A stretch of 64,000 nucleotides of DNA from Pseudomonadales bacterium (GCA_024234165.1 JACKOP010000003.1:124001-188000); one strand, 5' to 3'; counted from the first letter of the stretch, positions 27,119 through 36,277 are shown. The notes: generated from the letters alone by a model not told the origin. Made by a program: numbers and translations.

Positions 27119-27510
27119 ATGAAAGCGGTGCTCTCCGGCGGGAATTTTGCGTGGATGGGACGGATCGGTGGCGGGTCGATGATGTGATGTGAACAGGGTA
27201 TCAGGGCGCGACCTCACGGGTGCGGGTCGGTCTGTGTACAAGTCGGAGATAAGACGGCATATCAACGGGCTACACGATGAACAAGGAGTGCAAAGGCAGT
27301 GCAGTGATCGGTACGTGCGGTGGGGTGCGGCTTGCGGCGCATGCGCTGGAGAACAGGAAGCAGACAGGAGATCCAGAAGATATCAACAGGATATACACAT
27401 TTTCGTCATTCGGAAGCCAGTCTGATTCTCGTTCGTGCGCGCTTTTATGTTCTTGTAATGACCTGATTCAAAACAGGAAAAATTCAAAGTTAAAAATTTT
27501 CCTGTGGGTG

Positions 27511-27519
27511 TGTGTATAA
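27511..27519 (-). promoter_or_regulatory. DnaA box TTATACACA
   Basis: Exact fit to TTATNCACA, just right of the AT-rich tract and 97 nt before the dnaA ATG; a second box (TTTTCCACA) follows at 27524-27532. Besides origin function, this pair could mediate DnaA autoregulation of dnaA. Confidence 0.6.
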
Positions 27520-27616
27520 GTTCTGTGGAAAACGATACACTGCGCGCGCCGAGTTATTCAGGGTCACGGGCGAGGCTTCGTGGGCTCTGTTGCGCGAGAG
27601 AGATGATCAGAAGAAT

Positions 27617-29035
27617 ATGGATGTGACCTGGCAGCGCTGCAGCAGTTTTCTACGCGATGAGATGTCGCCGCAGCAGTTCAATACGTGGATCCGGCCGTTG
27701 CGGGCACAGGAAACCGCAGTCGAGCTGCATCTGATCGCACCGAACCGGTACGTGAAGGATTGGGTTCACGAGAAATACTTCGACCGTATCCGGCAGCTGG
27801 TGATCGAGGTCTCCGGTGGGCGGATCGCGTCGGTGCAGCTCGATACCCAGAGTGCGGCGGATGCATTGCAACGGGTGCCGTTGCCGGCGACGCAGCGCGC
27901 AGCGCCACCGTCGGCGGCACGTGATTTGCCGGCAAGCGCTGCGATGGGGGCAGTGCCGCCCCCGCCACCGGTGGCGATGAGCCGCAAGTCGGATGCCGAG
28001 ATCACGCCCGGGCACAACAGTTTCCTGATCGACAACTATACGTTCCAGAGTTTCGTCGAAGGCAAGAGCAACCAGCTTGCGCGGGCGGCTGCACAGCAGG
28101 TGGCGCTGAACCCGGGAGGAGCCTACAACCCGCTGTTCATCTATGGAGGCGTGGGTCTGGGCAAGACGCACCTGATGCACGCGGTCGGCAATGCGCTGCT
28201 GGAGCGCAATCCGAGCGCACGGATCGTCTACCTGCATTCGGAGCGGTTCGTCGCCGATATGGTCAAGGCGTTGCAGCTCAACGCGATCAACGATTTCAAG
28301 CGCTACTATCGATCGGTCGACGCGCTGCTGATCGACGATATCCAGTTCTTCGCGAACAAGGAGCGTTCGCAGGAGGAGTTCTTTCATACCTTCAACGCGC
28401 TGCTCGAAGGTGGGCAGCAGATGATCCTGACCTGCGATCGCTATCCGAAGGAGATCAATGGGCTGGAGGAACGGCTGAAGTCACGTTTCGGCTGGGGGCT
28501 TACGGTTGCCGTGGAGCCGCCGGAGCTGGAAACGCGTGTGGCCATATTGATGAAGAAGGCCGAGCAGGCTGGCGTCGAACTGCCGGCGGATGCGGCGTTT
28601 TTCGTTGCGCAACGGATCAAGTCGAACGTGCGGGAACTCGAGGGGGCGCTGAAGCGCGTGATCGCGAGCGCGCAGTTCATGAACCGACGCATCGATATCG
28701 AACTGGTCAAGGAATCGCTCAAGGATCTGCTCGCGCTGCAGGACCGACAGGTCAGTCTGGACAACATCCAGCGCACCGTGGCCGAGTATTACAAGATCAA
28801 GTTGTCCGATCTGCTGTCCAAGCGGCGCAGTCGGTCGGTGGCTCGACCGCGGCAACTGGCGATGGCGCTGGCCAAGGAGCTGACCAACCACAGCCTGCCC
28901 GAAATCGGCGAGGCGTTTGGCGGCAGGGACCATACGACGGTCCTGCACGCGTGCAGGAAGATCAGGGAGCTGCGGGATTCCGATACGGATATCCGCGAGG
29001 ATCACAAGAATCTCTACCGACTGTTGTCGACCTGA
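27617..29035 (+). CDS. dnaA: Chromosomal replication initiator DnaA
   Basis: 472-residue AAA+ initiator. Domain I starts VTWQRCSSFLRDEMSPQQFN with WIRPL; a Pro/Ala linker (about 85-135) follows. AAA+ P-loop GGVGLGKTHLMHAVGN, Walker B ALLIDDIQFF, and the domain IV signature GEAFGGRDHTTVLHACRKI are intact. The ATG at 27617 begins the family sequence; upstream in-frame codons to 27512 cross the DnaA boxes and are unlikely to be translated. First gene of dnaA-dnaN-recF-gyrB. Confidence 0.98.
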   Translation: MDVTWQRCSSFLRDEMSPQQFNTWIRPLRAQETAVELHLIAPNRYVKDWVHEKYFDRIRQLVIEVSGGRIASVQLDTQSAADALQRVPLPATQRAAPPSAARDLPASAAMGAVPPPPPVAMSRKSDAEITPGHNSFLIDNYTFQSFVEGKSNQLARAAAQQVALNPGGAYNPLFIYGGVGLGKTHLMHAVGNALLERNPSARIVYLHSERFVADMVKALQLNAINDFKRYYRSVDALLIDDIQFFANKERSQEEFFHTFNALLEGGQQMILTCDRYPKEINGLEERLKSRFGWGLTVAVEPPELETRVAILMKKAEQAGVELPADAAFFVAQRIKSNVRELEGALKRVIASAQFMNRRIDIELVKESLKDLLALQDRQVSLDNIQRTVAEYYKIKLSDLLSKRRSRSVARPRQLAMALAKELTNHSLPEIGEAFGGRDHTTVLHACRKIRELRDSDTDIREDHKNLYRLLST

Positions 29036-29086
29036 AGTATCCGGCGGGCAGCGCGGCGGCCCGATCACCACCATGGAGACCAATAC

Positions 29087-30196
29087 ATGAAATTTGCGAT
29101 TTCCCGGGAGGCGCTGCTGAAGCCATTGAGTCTGGTCGCCGGTATCGTGGAACGACGCCAGACGTTGCCGATCCTGTCGAACGTGCTGATTGCGCTCGAT
29201 GGTGACCGGTTGACGCTTACGGGTACGGATACCGAAGTCGAGTTCATGGCACGCATCACCCTGCCGGAACCGGGCGAGAGTGGCGAGATCACGGTTCCGG
29301 CGCGCAAGCTGGCAGATATCTGCAAATCGCTGCCGGATACGGGGCGTCTGGAGTTCACGCTCGACGAGCAGCGCCTGCTGCTGCGTAGCGGTCGCAGCCG
29401 GTTCACGTTGTCGACCTTGCCGGCAAGCGATTTCCCGAACACCGAGCCGGCGTCGGGCACGGTGCAGTTTACGCTGAACCAGTTGCGGCTCAGGCAGTCG
29501 ATCGACCGCATCGCGTTTGCGATGGCGCAGCAGGATGTGCGCTATTACCTGAACGGCATGCTGTTCGAAGTGACGCCGACGCGCCTGCGAACTGTTGCTA
29601 CCGATGGACACCGGCTGGCGATGGCGACCTTCAACGCCGAGCTCGACGGCGTCGGCTCCGATATGCAGGTGATTCTGCCCCGCAAGGGCGTGCTCGAGTT
29701 GCTGCGCCTGTTGCAGGATCCTGCGGAGGACGTGCGGGTGGTGCTGGGCACGAACCACTTCCATGCGACCACGCCGGAGTTCACGTTCACGTCGAAGCTG
29801 GTCGATGGAAAGTTTCCGGACTACGAGCGGGTGCTGCCGCGCGAGGCCGACAAGCGCATGATCGGTTCGCGGGTGGAGGTGAAGGATGCACTGACGCGTA
29901 CGGCGATTCTTTCGAACGAGAAGTATCGGGGCGTGCGGCTCGTGTTCGATGACGGCAACCTGCAGATCCTGGCGAACAATCCCGAGCAGGAGGAGGCCGA
30001 GGAGCAGGTGGGCGTCAGTTACAGCGGAGCACGCGTGGAAATCGGCTTCAACGTGAGCTACCTGCTCGATGTCCTGGGTGCCTTGGGCAGTGAGGAAGTG
30101 CAGTTCCAGTTTTCGGATGGCAGCCGCAGCATTCTGATCGAGGATCCGGCCGCCGGTGGCGAGGCTTTGTACGTCGTGATGCCGATGCGCCTCTGA
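29087..30196 (+). CDS. dnaN: DNA polymerase III beta sliding clamp
   Basis: 369-residue ring clamp for replicative polymerase. Starts MKFAISREALLKPLSLVAGI and has three repeated clamp domains; the C-terminal VVMPMRL is the conserved end that contributes to the partner-binding pocket. Length near E. coli (366). 51 nt after dnaA, 16 nt before recF. Confidence 0.98.
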   Translation: MKFAISREALLKPLSLVAGIVERRQTLPILSNVLIALDGDRLTLTGTDTEVEFMARITLPEPGESGEITVPARKLADICKSLPDTGRLEFTLDEQRLLLRSGRSRFTLSTLPASDFPNTEPASGTVQFTLNQLRLRQSIDRIAFAMAQQDVRYYLNGMLFEVTPTRLRTVATDGHRLAMATFNAELDGVGSDMQVILPRKGVLELLRLLQDPAEDVRVVLGTNHFHATTPEFTFTSKLVDGKFPDYERVLPREADKRMIGSRVEVKDALTRTAILSNEKYRGVRLVFDDGNLQILANNPEQEEAEEQVGVSYSGARVEIGFNVSYLLDVLGALGSEEVQFQFSDGSRSILIEDPAAGGEALYVVMPMRL

Positions 30197-30212
30197 TTTT
30201 TGCCGCTACCGG

Positions 30213-31313
30213 ATGTCGATTCGGCAATTGCGCGTCAGCGAGTTCCGGAATATCAGGCAGGCGGAGCTCGAGCTGCGCAGGATCAACCTGCTGTGCGGTC
30301 CGAACGGCTCCGGGAAGACGAGTGTGCTCGAGGCGGTGTATCTGCTGGGCTCGGGGCGCTCGTTTCGCTCTGCGCGGCTGGATCCGGTGATTCGACACGA
30401 AGCTCGCCGTTGTACGGTGTTCGCGACGGTGCTTGGCGATGCGGATGAGCCGGTGCCGGTAGCGATGGGGGTGACACGCGACCGCGATGGCACATTCAGC
30501 GGACGAGTTCAGGGGCAGTCCATCCGCAGTTCAGCAGAGCTGGCCGTGCGGCTGCCGTTGCAACTGATCAATTCGTCTGCATTCGACCTCATAGAGGGCG
30601 GGCCGAAGGTCCGGCGACAGTTTCTCGACTGGGGTGTGTTCCACGTGGAACAACAGTTCCACCGTGTCTGGCTCGATGTGCACCGCTGTCTGCGGCAGCG
30701 GAACGCATTGCTGCGCCATGATAGAATCCCGGCCGCTGAGCTTGCCGTGTGGGATGCCCGACTGGCGGCGGGAGCGAGCCTCCTCGATACGTTCAGACGG
30801 CGATACTTCGATGACTTCTACCCGGTCTTCCAGCAGACACTGAAGGAACTGTTGCAGATCGACACACTCGAGCTGGCCTATTTTCGCGGTTGGGACGCGG
30901 GCCGTGAGCTGATCGACGTGCTGAGCGAGCACACCGAGCGGGATCACGCACGCGGGTTCACGCTGAACGGGCCGCATCGGGCCGATGTGCGGGTCCGCAT
31001 GCGTGGATTGAGCGCGGCCGAAGTTCTGTCGCGTGGCCAGCAGAAGCTGGTGGTTGCTGCAATGAAGCTGGCGCAGGGGCGCCTGTTCATGGATCGGTCC
31101 GGGCGAGACTGTGTGTTTCTGGTTGATGATTTGCCAGCCGAGCTGGACCGGGAGCACCGAAAGCAGCTGTGTGGGCTGTTGGCCGAACTGCAGTGTCAGA
31201 TCCTGCTGAGTTGCGTGGATGCCGACGAGCTGCACGACTGCTGGGCTGGCGTCGCTCCCGAGCAAATTCAATTGTTCCACGTGGAACATGGCGTGTTTCG
31301 CACGCCCAACTGA
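30213..31313 (+). CDS. recF: DNA replication and repair protein RecF
   Basis: 366-residue SMC-like ATPase that loads RecA at gaps through RecFOR. Walker A GPNGSGKTSVLEA (about 30-42), ABC signature LSRGQQKLVVAAMKLA, and Walker B CVFLVDDLPAELD are seen. Two perfect parS sequences lie inside the coding region, so its codons also serve chromosome segregation. It ends 8 nt before gyrB. Confidence 0.97.
   Translation: MSIRQLRVSEFRNIRQAELELRRINLLCGPNGSGKTSVLEAVYLLGSGRSFRSARLDPVIRHEARRCTVFATVLGDADEPVPVAMGVTRDRDGTFSGRVQGQSIRSSAELAVRLPLQLINSSAFDLIEGGPKVRRQFLDWGVFHVEQQFHRVWLDVHRCLRQRNALLRHDRIPAAELAVWDARLAAGASLLDTFRRRYFDDFYPVFQQTLKELLQIDTLELAYFRGWDAGRELIDVLSEHTERDHARGFTLNGPHRADVRVRMRGLSAAEVLSRGQQKLVVAAMKLAQGRLFMDRSGRDCVFLVDDLPAELDREHRKQLCGLLAELQCQILLSCVDADELHDCWAGVAPEQIQLFHVEHGVFRTPN
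30637..30652. promoter_or_regulatory. parS: parS centromere site 1
   Basis: TGTTCCACGTGGAACA, a perfect 16-bp palindrome identical to the ParB-binding consensus of Pseudomonas, inside recF and about 3.1 kb from the probable origin. It encodes VFHVEQ in RecF, so it is constrained by both functions. Confidence 0.9.
31273..31288. promoter_or_regulatory. parS: parS centromere site 2
   Basis: A second exact TGTTCCACGTGGAACA near the 3' end of recF (codons for LFHVEHG), 636 bp from site 1 start to start. The two sites should nucleate the ParB complex at the origin. Confidence 0.9.
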
Positions 31314-31321
31314 GGAAGATG

Positions 31322-33760
31322 ATGGTGGACAACACGGACAGCATGGTCGATACCGGATACGACGCAGACGCCATCAAGGTGCTGAAGGGGCTGGATGCCG
31401 TACGCAAGCGTCCCGGGATGTATATCGGTGACACCGACGATGGCACGGGTCTGCACCATATGGTGTTCGAGCTTGTCGACAACTCGATCGATGAGGCCCT
31501 CGCCGGTCATTGCAATCAGATCCAGGTCATCCTGCACCCGGATGAATCGGTCAGCGTGATAGACAACGGTCGTGGCATTCCGACCGACATGCATGAGGAA
31601 GGTGTCTCTGCAGCCGAGTTGATCATGACCACGCTGCACGCCGGCGGCAAGTTTGGCGCCGAAACCGGTGGCTACAAGGTGTCCGGCGGGCTGCATGGTG
31701 TGGGTGCTTCGGTCGTCAACGCACTGTCGTCCGAACTGGTCCTGCGTATCCGGCGCAACGGCAAGGTCCACGAGCAGATCTATCATCATGGCGTAGCAGT
31801 CGCACCCCTCGCAGTGGTCGGTAACACCACCACCAAGGGTACCGAAATCCGTTTCCATCCATCGCCTGCGACCTTCCGCAACATCGAATTCCACTTCGAT
31901 ATTCTTGCCCGGCGCCTGCGTGAGCTGGCGTTCCTCAATTCGGGACTACAGATCCTGCTGAAGGACGAGCGTTCGGGCGAGGAAATCCTGTATGCATATG
32001 AAGGCGGGGTGCATGCCTTCGTCGAATTCCTGAATACGAACAAGACCACGATCAACCGCGTGTTGCACTTTCGCAGCGAACAGAACGGGATCGGCGTCGA
32101 AGTGGCGATGCAGTGGAACGACTCGTATCAGGAAAACGTATTCTGCTACACGAACAATATTCCGCAGCGTGACGGCGGTACCCATCTGGCCGGCTTCCGT
32201 GCGGCGCTGACCCGTAACCTGAACAGCTATATAGAAAAGGAAGGCCTTGCCGCGAAGGCGAAGATATCGACCACCGGTGACGACGCGCGTGAAGGCCTGA
32301 CCGCAGTGGTTTCGGTCAAGGTGCCCGACCCGAAGTTCTCGTCGCAGACCAAGGACAAGCTGGTGTCCTCCGAGGTCAAGAATGCGGTTGAACAGGCGAT
32401 GAACGAGAAGTTCGGCGACTATCTGCTGGAATCTCCGGTAGAAGCCAAGTCGATCGTCGGCAAGATGATCGACGCAGCAAGGGCGCGTGAAGCCGCCCGC
32501 AAGGCGCGTGAGTTGACACGGCGCAAGGGTGCGCTGGATATCGCCGGTTTGCCGGGCAAGCTGGCCGACTGCCAGGAGAAGGATCCCGCGCACTCCGAAC
32601 TCTTCCTCGTCGAGGGCGATTCCGCCGGCGGCTCGGCAAAGCAGGGGCGTGACCGTCGCCATCAGGCCATCCTGCCGTTGAAGGGCAAGATCCTGAACGT
32701 GGAGAAGGCGCGTTTCGACAAGATGCTGTCGTCACAGGAAATCGGCACGCTGGTCACCGCGATGGGCTGCGGGATCGGCAACGACGAGTTCAATGCGGAC
32801 AAGCTGCGCTACCACCGCATCATCATCATGACCGATGCCGACGTGGACGGTTCGCATATCCGCACCTTGCTGCTGACCTTTTTCTTCCGGCAGATGCGCG
32901 AACTGATCGAGCGTGGCTACATCTACATCGCCCAGCCACCGCTGTACAAACTCGCCAAGGGCAAGCAGCAGCAGTACCTGAAAGACGACGATGCCCTGAA
33001 TCAGTACCTGACCCAGTCGGCCCTCGAGAATGCCTCGCTGCATGTGAATCGTGCGGCGCCCGGTATCAGCGGCGAGACGCTGGAGTCGCTGGTCGCGCAG
33101 TATCGTCGCGTGCTGCGGATCATCGATCGCATGTCACGGATCTATCCGCAGCGGGTACTCGACGAACTCATGATGGTGCCCGCCTTCGAAAGCGCCTGGA
33201 TGGACGATCGCGAGCGGCTGCAGCAATGGCTGGACCGTCTCGGTGATCGCTTTGCCGGTGAGCGTCGCTCCGGGGACGATGTATTCAGCTTCCATGTATA
33301 TAAAGACGAAGAACGACATCAGTTGTTGCCGGCAGTGGAGGTCATCAGCCATGGTGTCGCCACGGAGTATGTGTTGTCGCGCGATTTTCTGGCTTCCCCG
33401 GAGTACCGTGAAATCAGCTCGCTCGGCCAAACGCTTTCGGATCTGATCGAAGCGGATGGTTTCGTTCGACGCGGCGAACGTGAGCAAGCGGTCACTACCT
33501 TTGCAGTTGCCTTGGAATGGTTGATGGGCGAGGCGCGCAAGGGCTACACGATTCAGCGCTACAAGGGTTTGGGTGAAATGAACCCGGAACAACTCTGGGA
33601 AACCACGATGGACCCGGAGGCGCGTCGGCTGCTGCGCGTGACCATCGAGGACGGCATCGCAGCCGATCACCTGTTCACGACGCTGATGGGCGACGATGTC
33701 GAGCCCCGGCGCCATTTCATCGAGCAGAATGCGTTAACAGTATCAAATCTGGACATCTAG
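31322..33760 (+). CDS. gyrB: DNA gyrase subunit B
   Basis: 812-residue ATPase/TOPRIM subunit of gyrase. GHKL motifs ELVDNSIDEALAGHC and DNGRGIPTDMHEEG, the GGLHGVGASVVNALS loop, TOPRIM ELFLVEGDSAGGSAKQGRDR and TDADVDGSHIRTLLL, and C-terminal RYKGLGEMNPEQLWETTMDP are present. ATG at 31319 or 31322 follows AGGAAG; the second has better spacing. Length is as in Pseudomonas (806). Confidence 0.98.
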   Translation: MVDNTDSMVDTGYDADAIKVLKGLDAVRKRPGMYIGDTDDGTGLHHMVFELVDNSIDEALAGHCNQIQVILHPDESVSVIDNGRGIPTDMHEEGVSAAELIMTTLHAGGKFGAETGGYKVSGGLHGVGASVVNALSSELVLRIRRNGKVHEQIYHHGVAVAPLAVVGNTTTKGTEIRFHPSPATFRNIEFHFDILARRLRELAFLNSGLQILLKDERSGEEILYAYEGGVHAFVEFLNTNKTTINRVLHFRSEQNGIGVEVAMQWNDSYQENVFCYTNNIPQRDGGTHLAGFRAALTRNLNSYIEKEGLAAKAKISTTGDDAREGLTAVVSVKVPDPKFSSQTKDKLVSSEVKNAVEQAMNEKFGDYLLESPVEAKSIVGKMIDAARAREAARKARELTRRKGALDIAGLPGKLADCQEKDPAHSELFLVEGDSAGGSAKQGRDRRHQAILPLKGKILNVEKARFDKMLSSQEIGTLVTAMGCGIGNDEFNADKLRYHRIIIMTDADVDGSHIRTLLLTFFFRQMRELIERGYIYIAQPPLYKLAKGKQQQYLKDDDALNQYLTQSALENASLHVNRAAPGISGETLESLVAQYRRVLRIIDRMSRIYPQRVLDELMMVPAFESAWMDDRERLQQWLDRLGDRFAGERRSGDDVFSFHVYKDEERHQLLPAVEVISHGVATEYVLSRDFLASPEYREISSLGQTLSDLIEADGFVRRGEREQAVTTFAVALEWLMGEARKGYTIQRYKGLGEMNPEQLWETTMDPEARRLLRVTIEDGIAADHLFTTLMGDDVEPRRHFIEQNALTVSNLDI

Positions 33761-33781
33761 GGTCATGTAATCCTCACCAGG

Positions 33782-33941
33782 TGTCGCAAAACTCCGTCAG
33801 CGCGCGGTGATGCCTCCACATCGGGGAGGCGTGTGCCGCCAGGACGCGGTGTTCGAGCCTGCAGGGATGCATTTGGGCGTCTCACGGGTGTGAAGGCATC
33901 ACCGCACGCTGCCCGCATGCTGATCGAGGGCTTTTGCGACA
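33782..33941. repeat. 160-bp intergenic inverted-repeat element (MITE-like), copy A
   Basis: Perfect terminal inverted repeats TGTCGCAAAA (33782-33791) and TTTTGCGACA (33932-33941). An inner pair CAGCGCGCGGTGATGCC (33798-33814) and GGCATCACCGCACGCTG (33895-33911) matches in 16 of 17 positions. A small hairpin GCCTCC/GGAGGC lies at 33812-33830. No reading frame of note. The DNA could fold into one long stem. It sits 21 bp after gyrB and 34 bp before the LLM gene; the same termini recur at 48681-48749. Confidence 0.6.
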
Positions 33942-33975
33942 GTCTCTGGAGCGCGGATTCAGCGGAATACGGCAT

Positions 33976-34998
33976 ATGAAAGTCTGGCTCTCGCTCGATA
34001 TCAATCTGGAGCTCGCCGACGTGGCGGCACACGCACGGCGCGCCGAAGCGCTTGGCTGTGACGTGGTCTCGATTGCCGACGTGGCGCACGATGCGCTGCT
34101 CGGAGCGCATGCAGCGATCACCGCCACCTCGCGTGTGGCGGTGGCCACCAGCGGACTGGTGTGTTTTGCACGCAGCCCGATGGTCACCGCCGTGGCTGCG
34201 TGGAATCTGGCTGCGCTGTCGGGTGGGCGTTTCCGCCTGGGGCTGAGCTCACTGGTTCCGCAGATGCTGGTTGGCCGCTACGGTGTGCCGTGGCATCCGC
34301 CGGCAGCCCGTATGCGCGAATACCTCGGTGCGCTGCGAGCGATCTGGCACTCGTGGCAGGACGACGTTCCGTTGCTCTTCGAGGGCAAGTACTACCGATT
34401 GAACCGCCAGAACACCTGGACCCGGCCCAAACCGCTCGCCGACGCGCGGATCGCACTGCATCTCGGTGCCATCGGTCCGCGGATGAGCACGCTTGCCGGA
34501 GCGTGCACCGACGCTCTGCTCACTCACCCGGTAGCCACGAACCGGCGGTTCATTGCAGAGGTCACACAGCCGCTCGTTCGCGAAGGCGAACGCAGCGCCG
34601 GCAAGCCTGCAGGCAGTACGGCGTTGGTCGCAGCGCCAGTCGTTGCGGCGGGCAACACCCTGGCAGAGGCAGAGAGGCAGCGTGAACAGCGGCGCGGGAT
34701 GCTTGCAACCAACCTGTCCACCCCGCAGTACTGGGGAGCGCTCGATCTGTACGGCTGGAGATCCACCGGCGAGAAGTTGCGCGCACTGGTGCGCGAGGGG
34801 CGTTGGGATCTGCTGGGCGGGGAGCTCAGCGAGGAACAAGTGGATGCGTTCGTGCCAACCGCGGTCTGGGATGGGCTGGCGGATGAATTGCGCCGTCGCT
34901 TCGGCGGTCTGGTCGATGGCATCTGCCTGGCGTTGCCGGTGGATGATCGCGACGACGCCCAGCTCGCCCGCGTGATCAGGGAGCTGCAGCAGGCCTGA
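33976..34998 (+). CDS. LLM-class flavin/F420-dependent oxidoreductase
   Basis: 340-residue luciferase-like monooxygenase-fold protein. MKVWLSLDINLELADVAAHA opens the TIM barrel, with SIADVAHDALLGAHA, LGLSSLVPQMLVGRYG and the WHPPAARMREYLGALRAIW segment. It resembles the TIGR03617-type F420-dependent group rather than bacterial luciferases. Cofactor (F420 or FMN) and substrate cannot be told from sequence. The ATG at 33976 begins family sequence. It is inserted between gyrB and plsC, which lie closer together in Pseudomonas; it converges on plsC with a 6-nt gap. Confidence 0.75.
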   Translation: MKVWLSLDINLELADVAAHARRAEALGCDVVSIADVAHDALLGAHAAITATSRVAVATSGLVCFARSPMVTAVAAWNLAALSGGRFRLGLSSLVPQMLVGRYGVPWHPPAARMREYLGALRAIWHSWQDDVPLLFEGKYYRLNRQNTWTRPKPLADARIALHLGAIGPRMSTLAGACTDALLTHPVATNRRFIAEVTQPLVREGERSAGKPAGSTALVAAPVVAAGNTLAEAERQREQRRGMLATNLSTPQYWGALDLYGWRSTGEKLRALVREGRWDLLGGELSEEQVDAFVPTAVWDGLADELRRRFGGLVDGICLALPVDDRDDAQLARVIRELQQA

Positions 34999-35004
34999 CG
35001 CTGT

Positions 35005-35727
35005 TCAGCCTTGCGTTGCGAAGCGCTCCAGTTGTTGCTCGATCCAGTCCTGTGCCTGGCGCGTGAGGCGGCCGGCGTCACTGCCCGCACTCGGCAGCGG
35101 AGCACTCACCACGACATTGATCACGCCAGGCGTCTTCAGGAAGCGTCGGGCGGGCCAGCATTTGCCGGCATCGTGCGCAACGCACACGATTTCCACCCCG
35201 GCCTGGATCGCGAGCTGGGCGGCGCTGCGAGAAAAGCGCAGCGGTTCGCCGGCATCGACCCGCGTTCCTTCGGGAAAGATCAGGACGCTGCAGTCGCTCG
35301 CCAGGCGCTGTACCCCGCTTTCGATCACCTGCCGGAGTGCAGCGCGCGGATTGCCCCGATCGATCGCGATCGGGTTCAGCATCTTCAGCGCCCAGCCGAA
35401 AAACGGGATACGCAGCAACTCGCGCTTCAGCAGCACGCAGAGCCGCGGGAACAGTGTGGCGAGGAAGATCGTCTCCCAACTGCTCTGGTGATTGGCGACG
35501 ACCACGCAACCGTGTGTGGGCAGGTTCTGCAGGCCCTCGACGCGGTAATGCACACCGCAGGCAAGGCGGCACCAGCGCAGCGAAAAGTGGTTCCACAGCG
35601 TCACCAGACGGAACCGCTGCGGGAACTCGAGCCACGGTGCAGCGACCAGGATGACGATTCCCCAGACGATCACTGACAGACCGTATCCGGCGTAGAACAG
35701 CACCGAGCGCAGAAACGCCACCAACAT
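35005..35727 (-). CDS. plsC: 1-acyl-sn-glycerol-3-phosphate acyltransferase (PlsC-like)
   Basis: 240-residue inner-membrane acyltransferase making phosphatidic acid from lysophosphatidic acid. N-terminal membrane segment (FYAGYGLSVIVWGIVILVAA), catalytic motif NHQSSWE (HX4E instead of the usual HX4D), LKRELLRIPFFGWAL, and the FPEGTR acceptor-binding motif. The start is the ATG at 35727, 7 nt after the gmhB stop, so it is coupled to gmhB-glyS-glyQ. The Glu variant in the catalytic motif is common in Pseudomonas homologues, so it is likely active. Confidence 0.88.
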   Translation of the reverse strand: MLVAFLRSVLFYAGYGLSVIVWGIVILVAAPWLEFPQRFRLVTLWNHFSLRWCRLACGVHYRVEGLQNLPTHGCVVVANHQSSWETIFLATLFPRLCVLLKRELLRIPFFGWALKMLNPIAIDRGNPRAALRQVIESGVQRLASDCSVLIFPEGTRVDAGEPLRFSRSAAQLAIQAGVEIVCVAHDAGKCWPARRFLKTPGVINVVVSAPLPSAGSDAGRLTRQAQDWIEQQLERFATQG

Positions 35728-35734
35728 GCGTGGT

Positions 35735-36277
35735 TCAACCTTCGTTGAGGATCGCGACCACCGCGGCCGCCAGATCATTGAATACCCTTACGTCCGCATC
35801 GCCTGCGCCGAATGCGGCGCTGGTCGCGATGCCGTTGCCCGTCGACACCAATATTGGTCGACACGCCTTCGCACGTGCCAGCTCGATGTCCTTCATCGAG
35901 TCCCCGATCACGACGCTGCCGGCGAGCGAGCAAGCGTATTCGCGTTCGGCGGCGTCGAGCAGTCCGGTGGCCGGCTTGCGACACGTACAGCCGTCCTGTG
36001 GCAGATGCGGGCAATAGAAGATGCTTCCGATCCGTCCGCCGCGCTCTTCGACGAGCGCACACAGCTTCTGGTGCATCGCCTCCAGTTCGTCCAGCCCGAA
36101 CAGCCCACGGCCGAGTCCCGACTGGTTGGTGGCAACGACGATTTCGTAGCCCGCGCGCGACAGTGCCGCAATCGCCTCGATGCTGCCGGGTATCGGTTGC
36201 CACTCGTCGCGGGTCTTGATGTAGTCGGGCGAGTCGAAATTGATCACCCCGTCGCGATCGAGGATGACGAATTTCAT
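35735..36277 (-). CDS. gmhB: D-glycero-beta-D-manno-heptose-1,7-bisphosphate 7-phosphatase
   Basis: 180-residue HAD-family phosphatase for ADP-heptose synthesis (inner-core LPS). Nucleophile motif ILDRDGVIN, TNQSGLGRG, the zinc-loop cysteines in YCPHLPQDGCTCRKP and the VIGDSMKDIELA motif are all readable. The ATG at 36277 overlaps the glyS stop (ATGA). Normal length (E. coli 191). Confidence 0.93.
   Translation of the reverse strand: MKFVILDRDGVINFDSPDYIKTRDEWQPIPGSIEAIAALSRAGYEIVVATNQSGLGRGLFGLDELEAMHQKLCALVEERGGRIGSIFYCPHLPQDGCTCRKPATGLLDAAEREYACSLAGSVVIGDSMKDIELARAKACRPILVSTGNGIATSAAFGAGDADVRVFNDLAAAVVAILNEG

Larger units (their letters stand above)
27043..27616. other. oriC: Probable replication origin oriC (rpmH-dnaA intergenic region)
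   Basis: 574 nt without a gene between rpmH (minus) and dnaA (plus), where coding direction flips. DnaA-box-like sites: 27235-27243 (minus TTGTACACA, one mismatch), 27391-27399 (plus ATATACACA, one mismatch), 27511-27519 (minus TTATACACA, perfect to TTATNCACA) and 27524-27532 (minus TTTTCCACA). An AT-rich tract at 27440-27505 contains inverted arms CAGGAAAA (27474-27481) and TTTTCCTG (27497-27504) and could be the unwinding element. Location equals the functional oriC of Pseudomonas. Boundaries are approximate. Confidence 0.7.
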
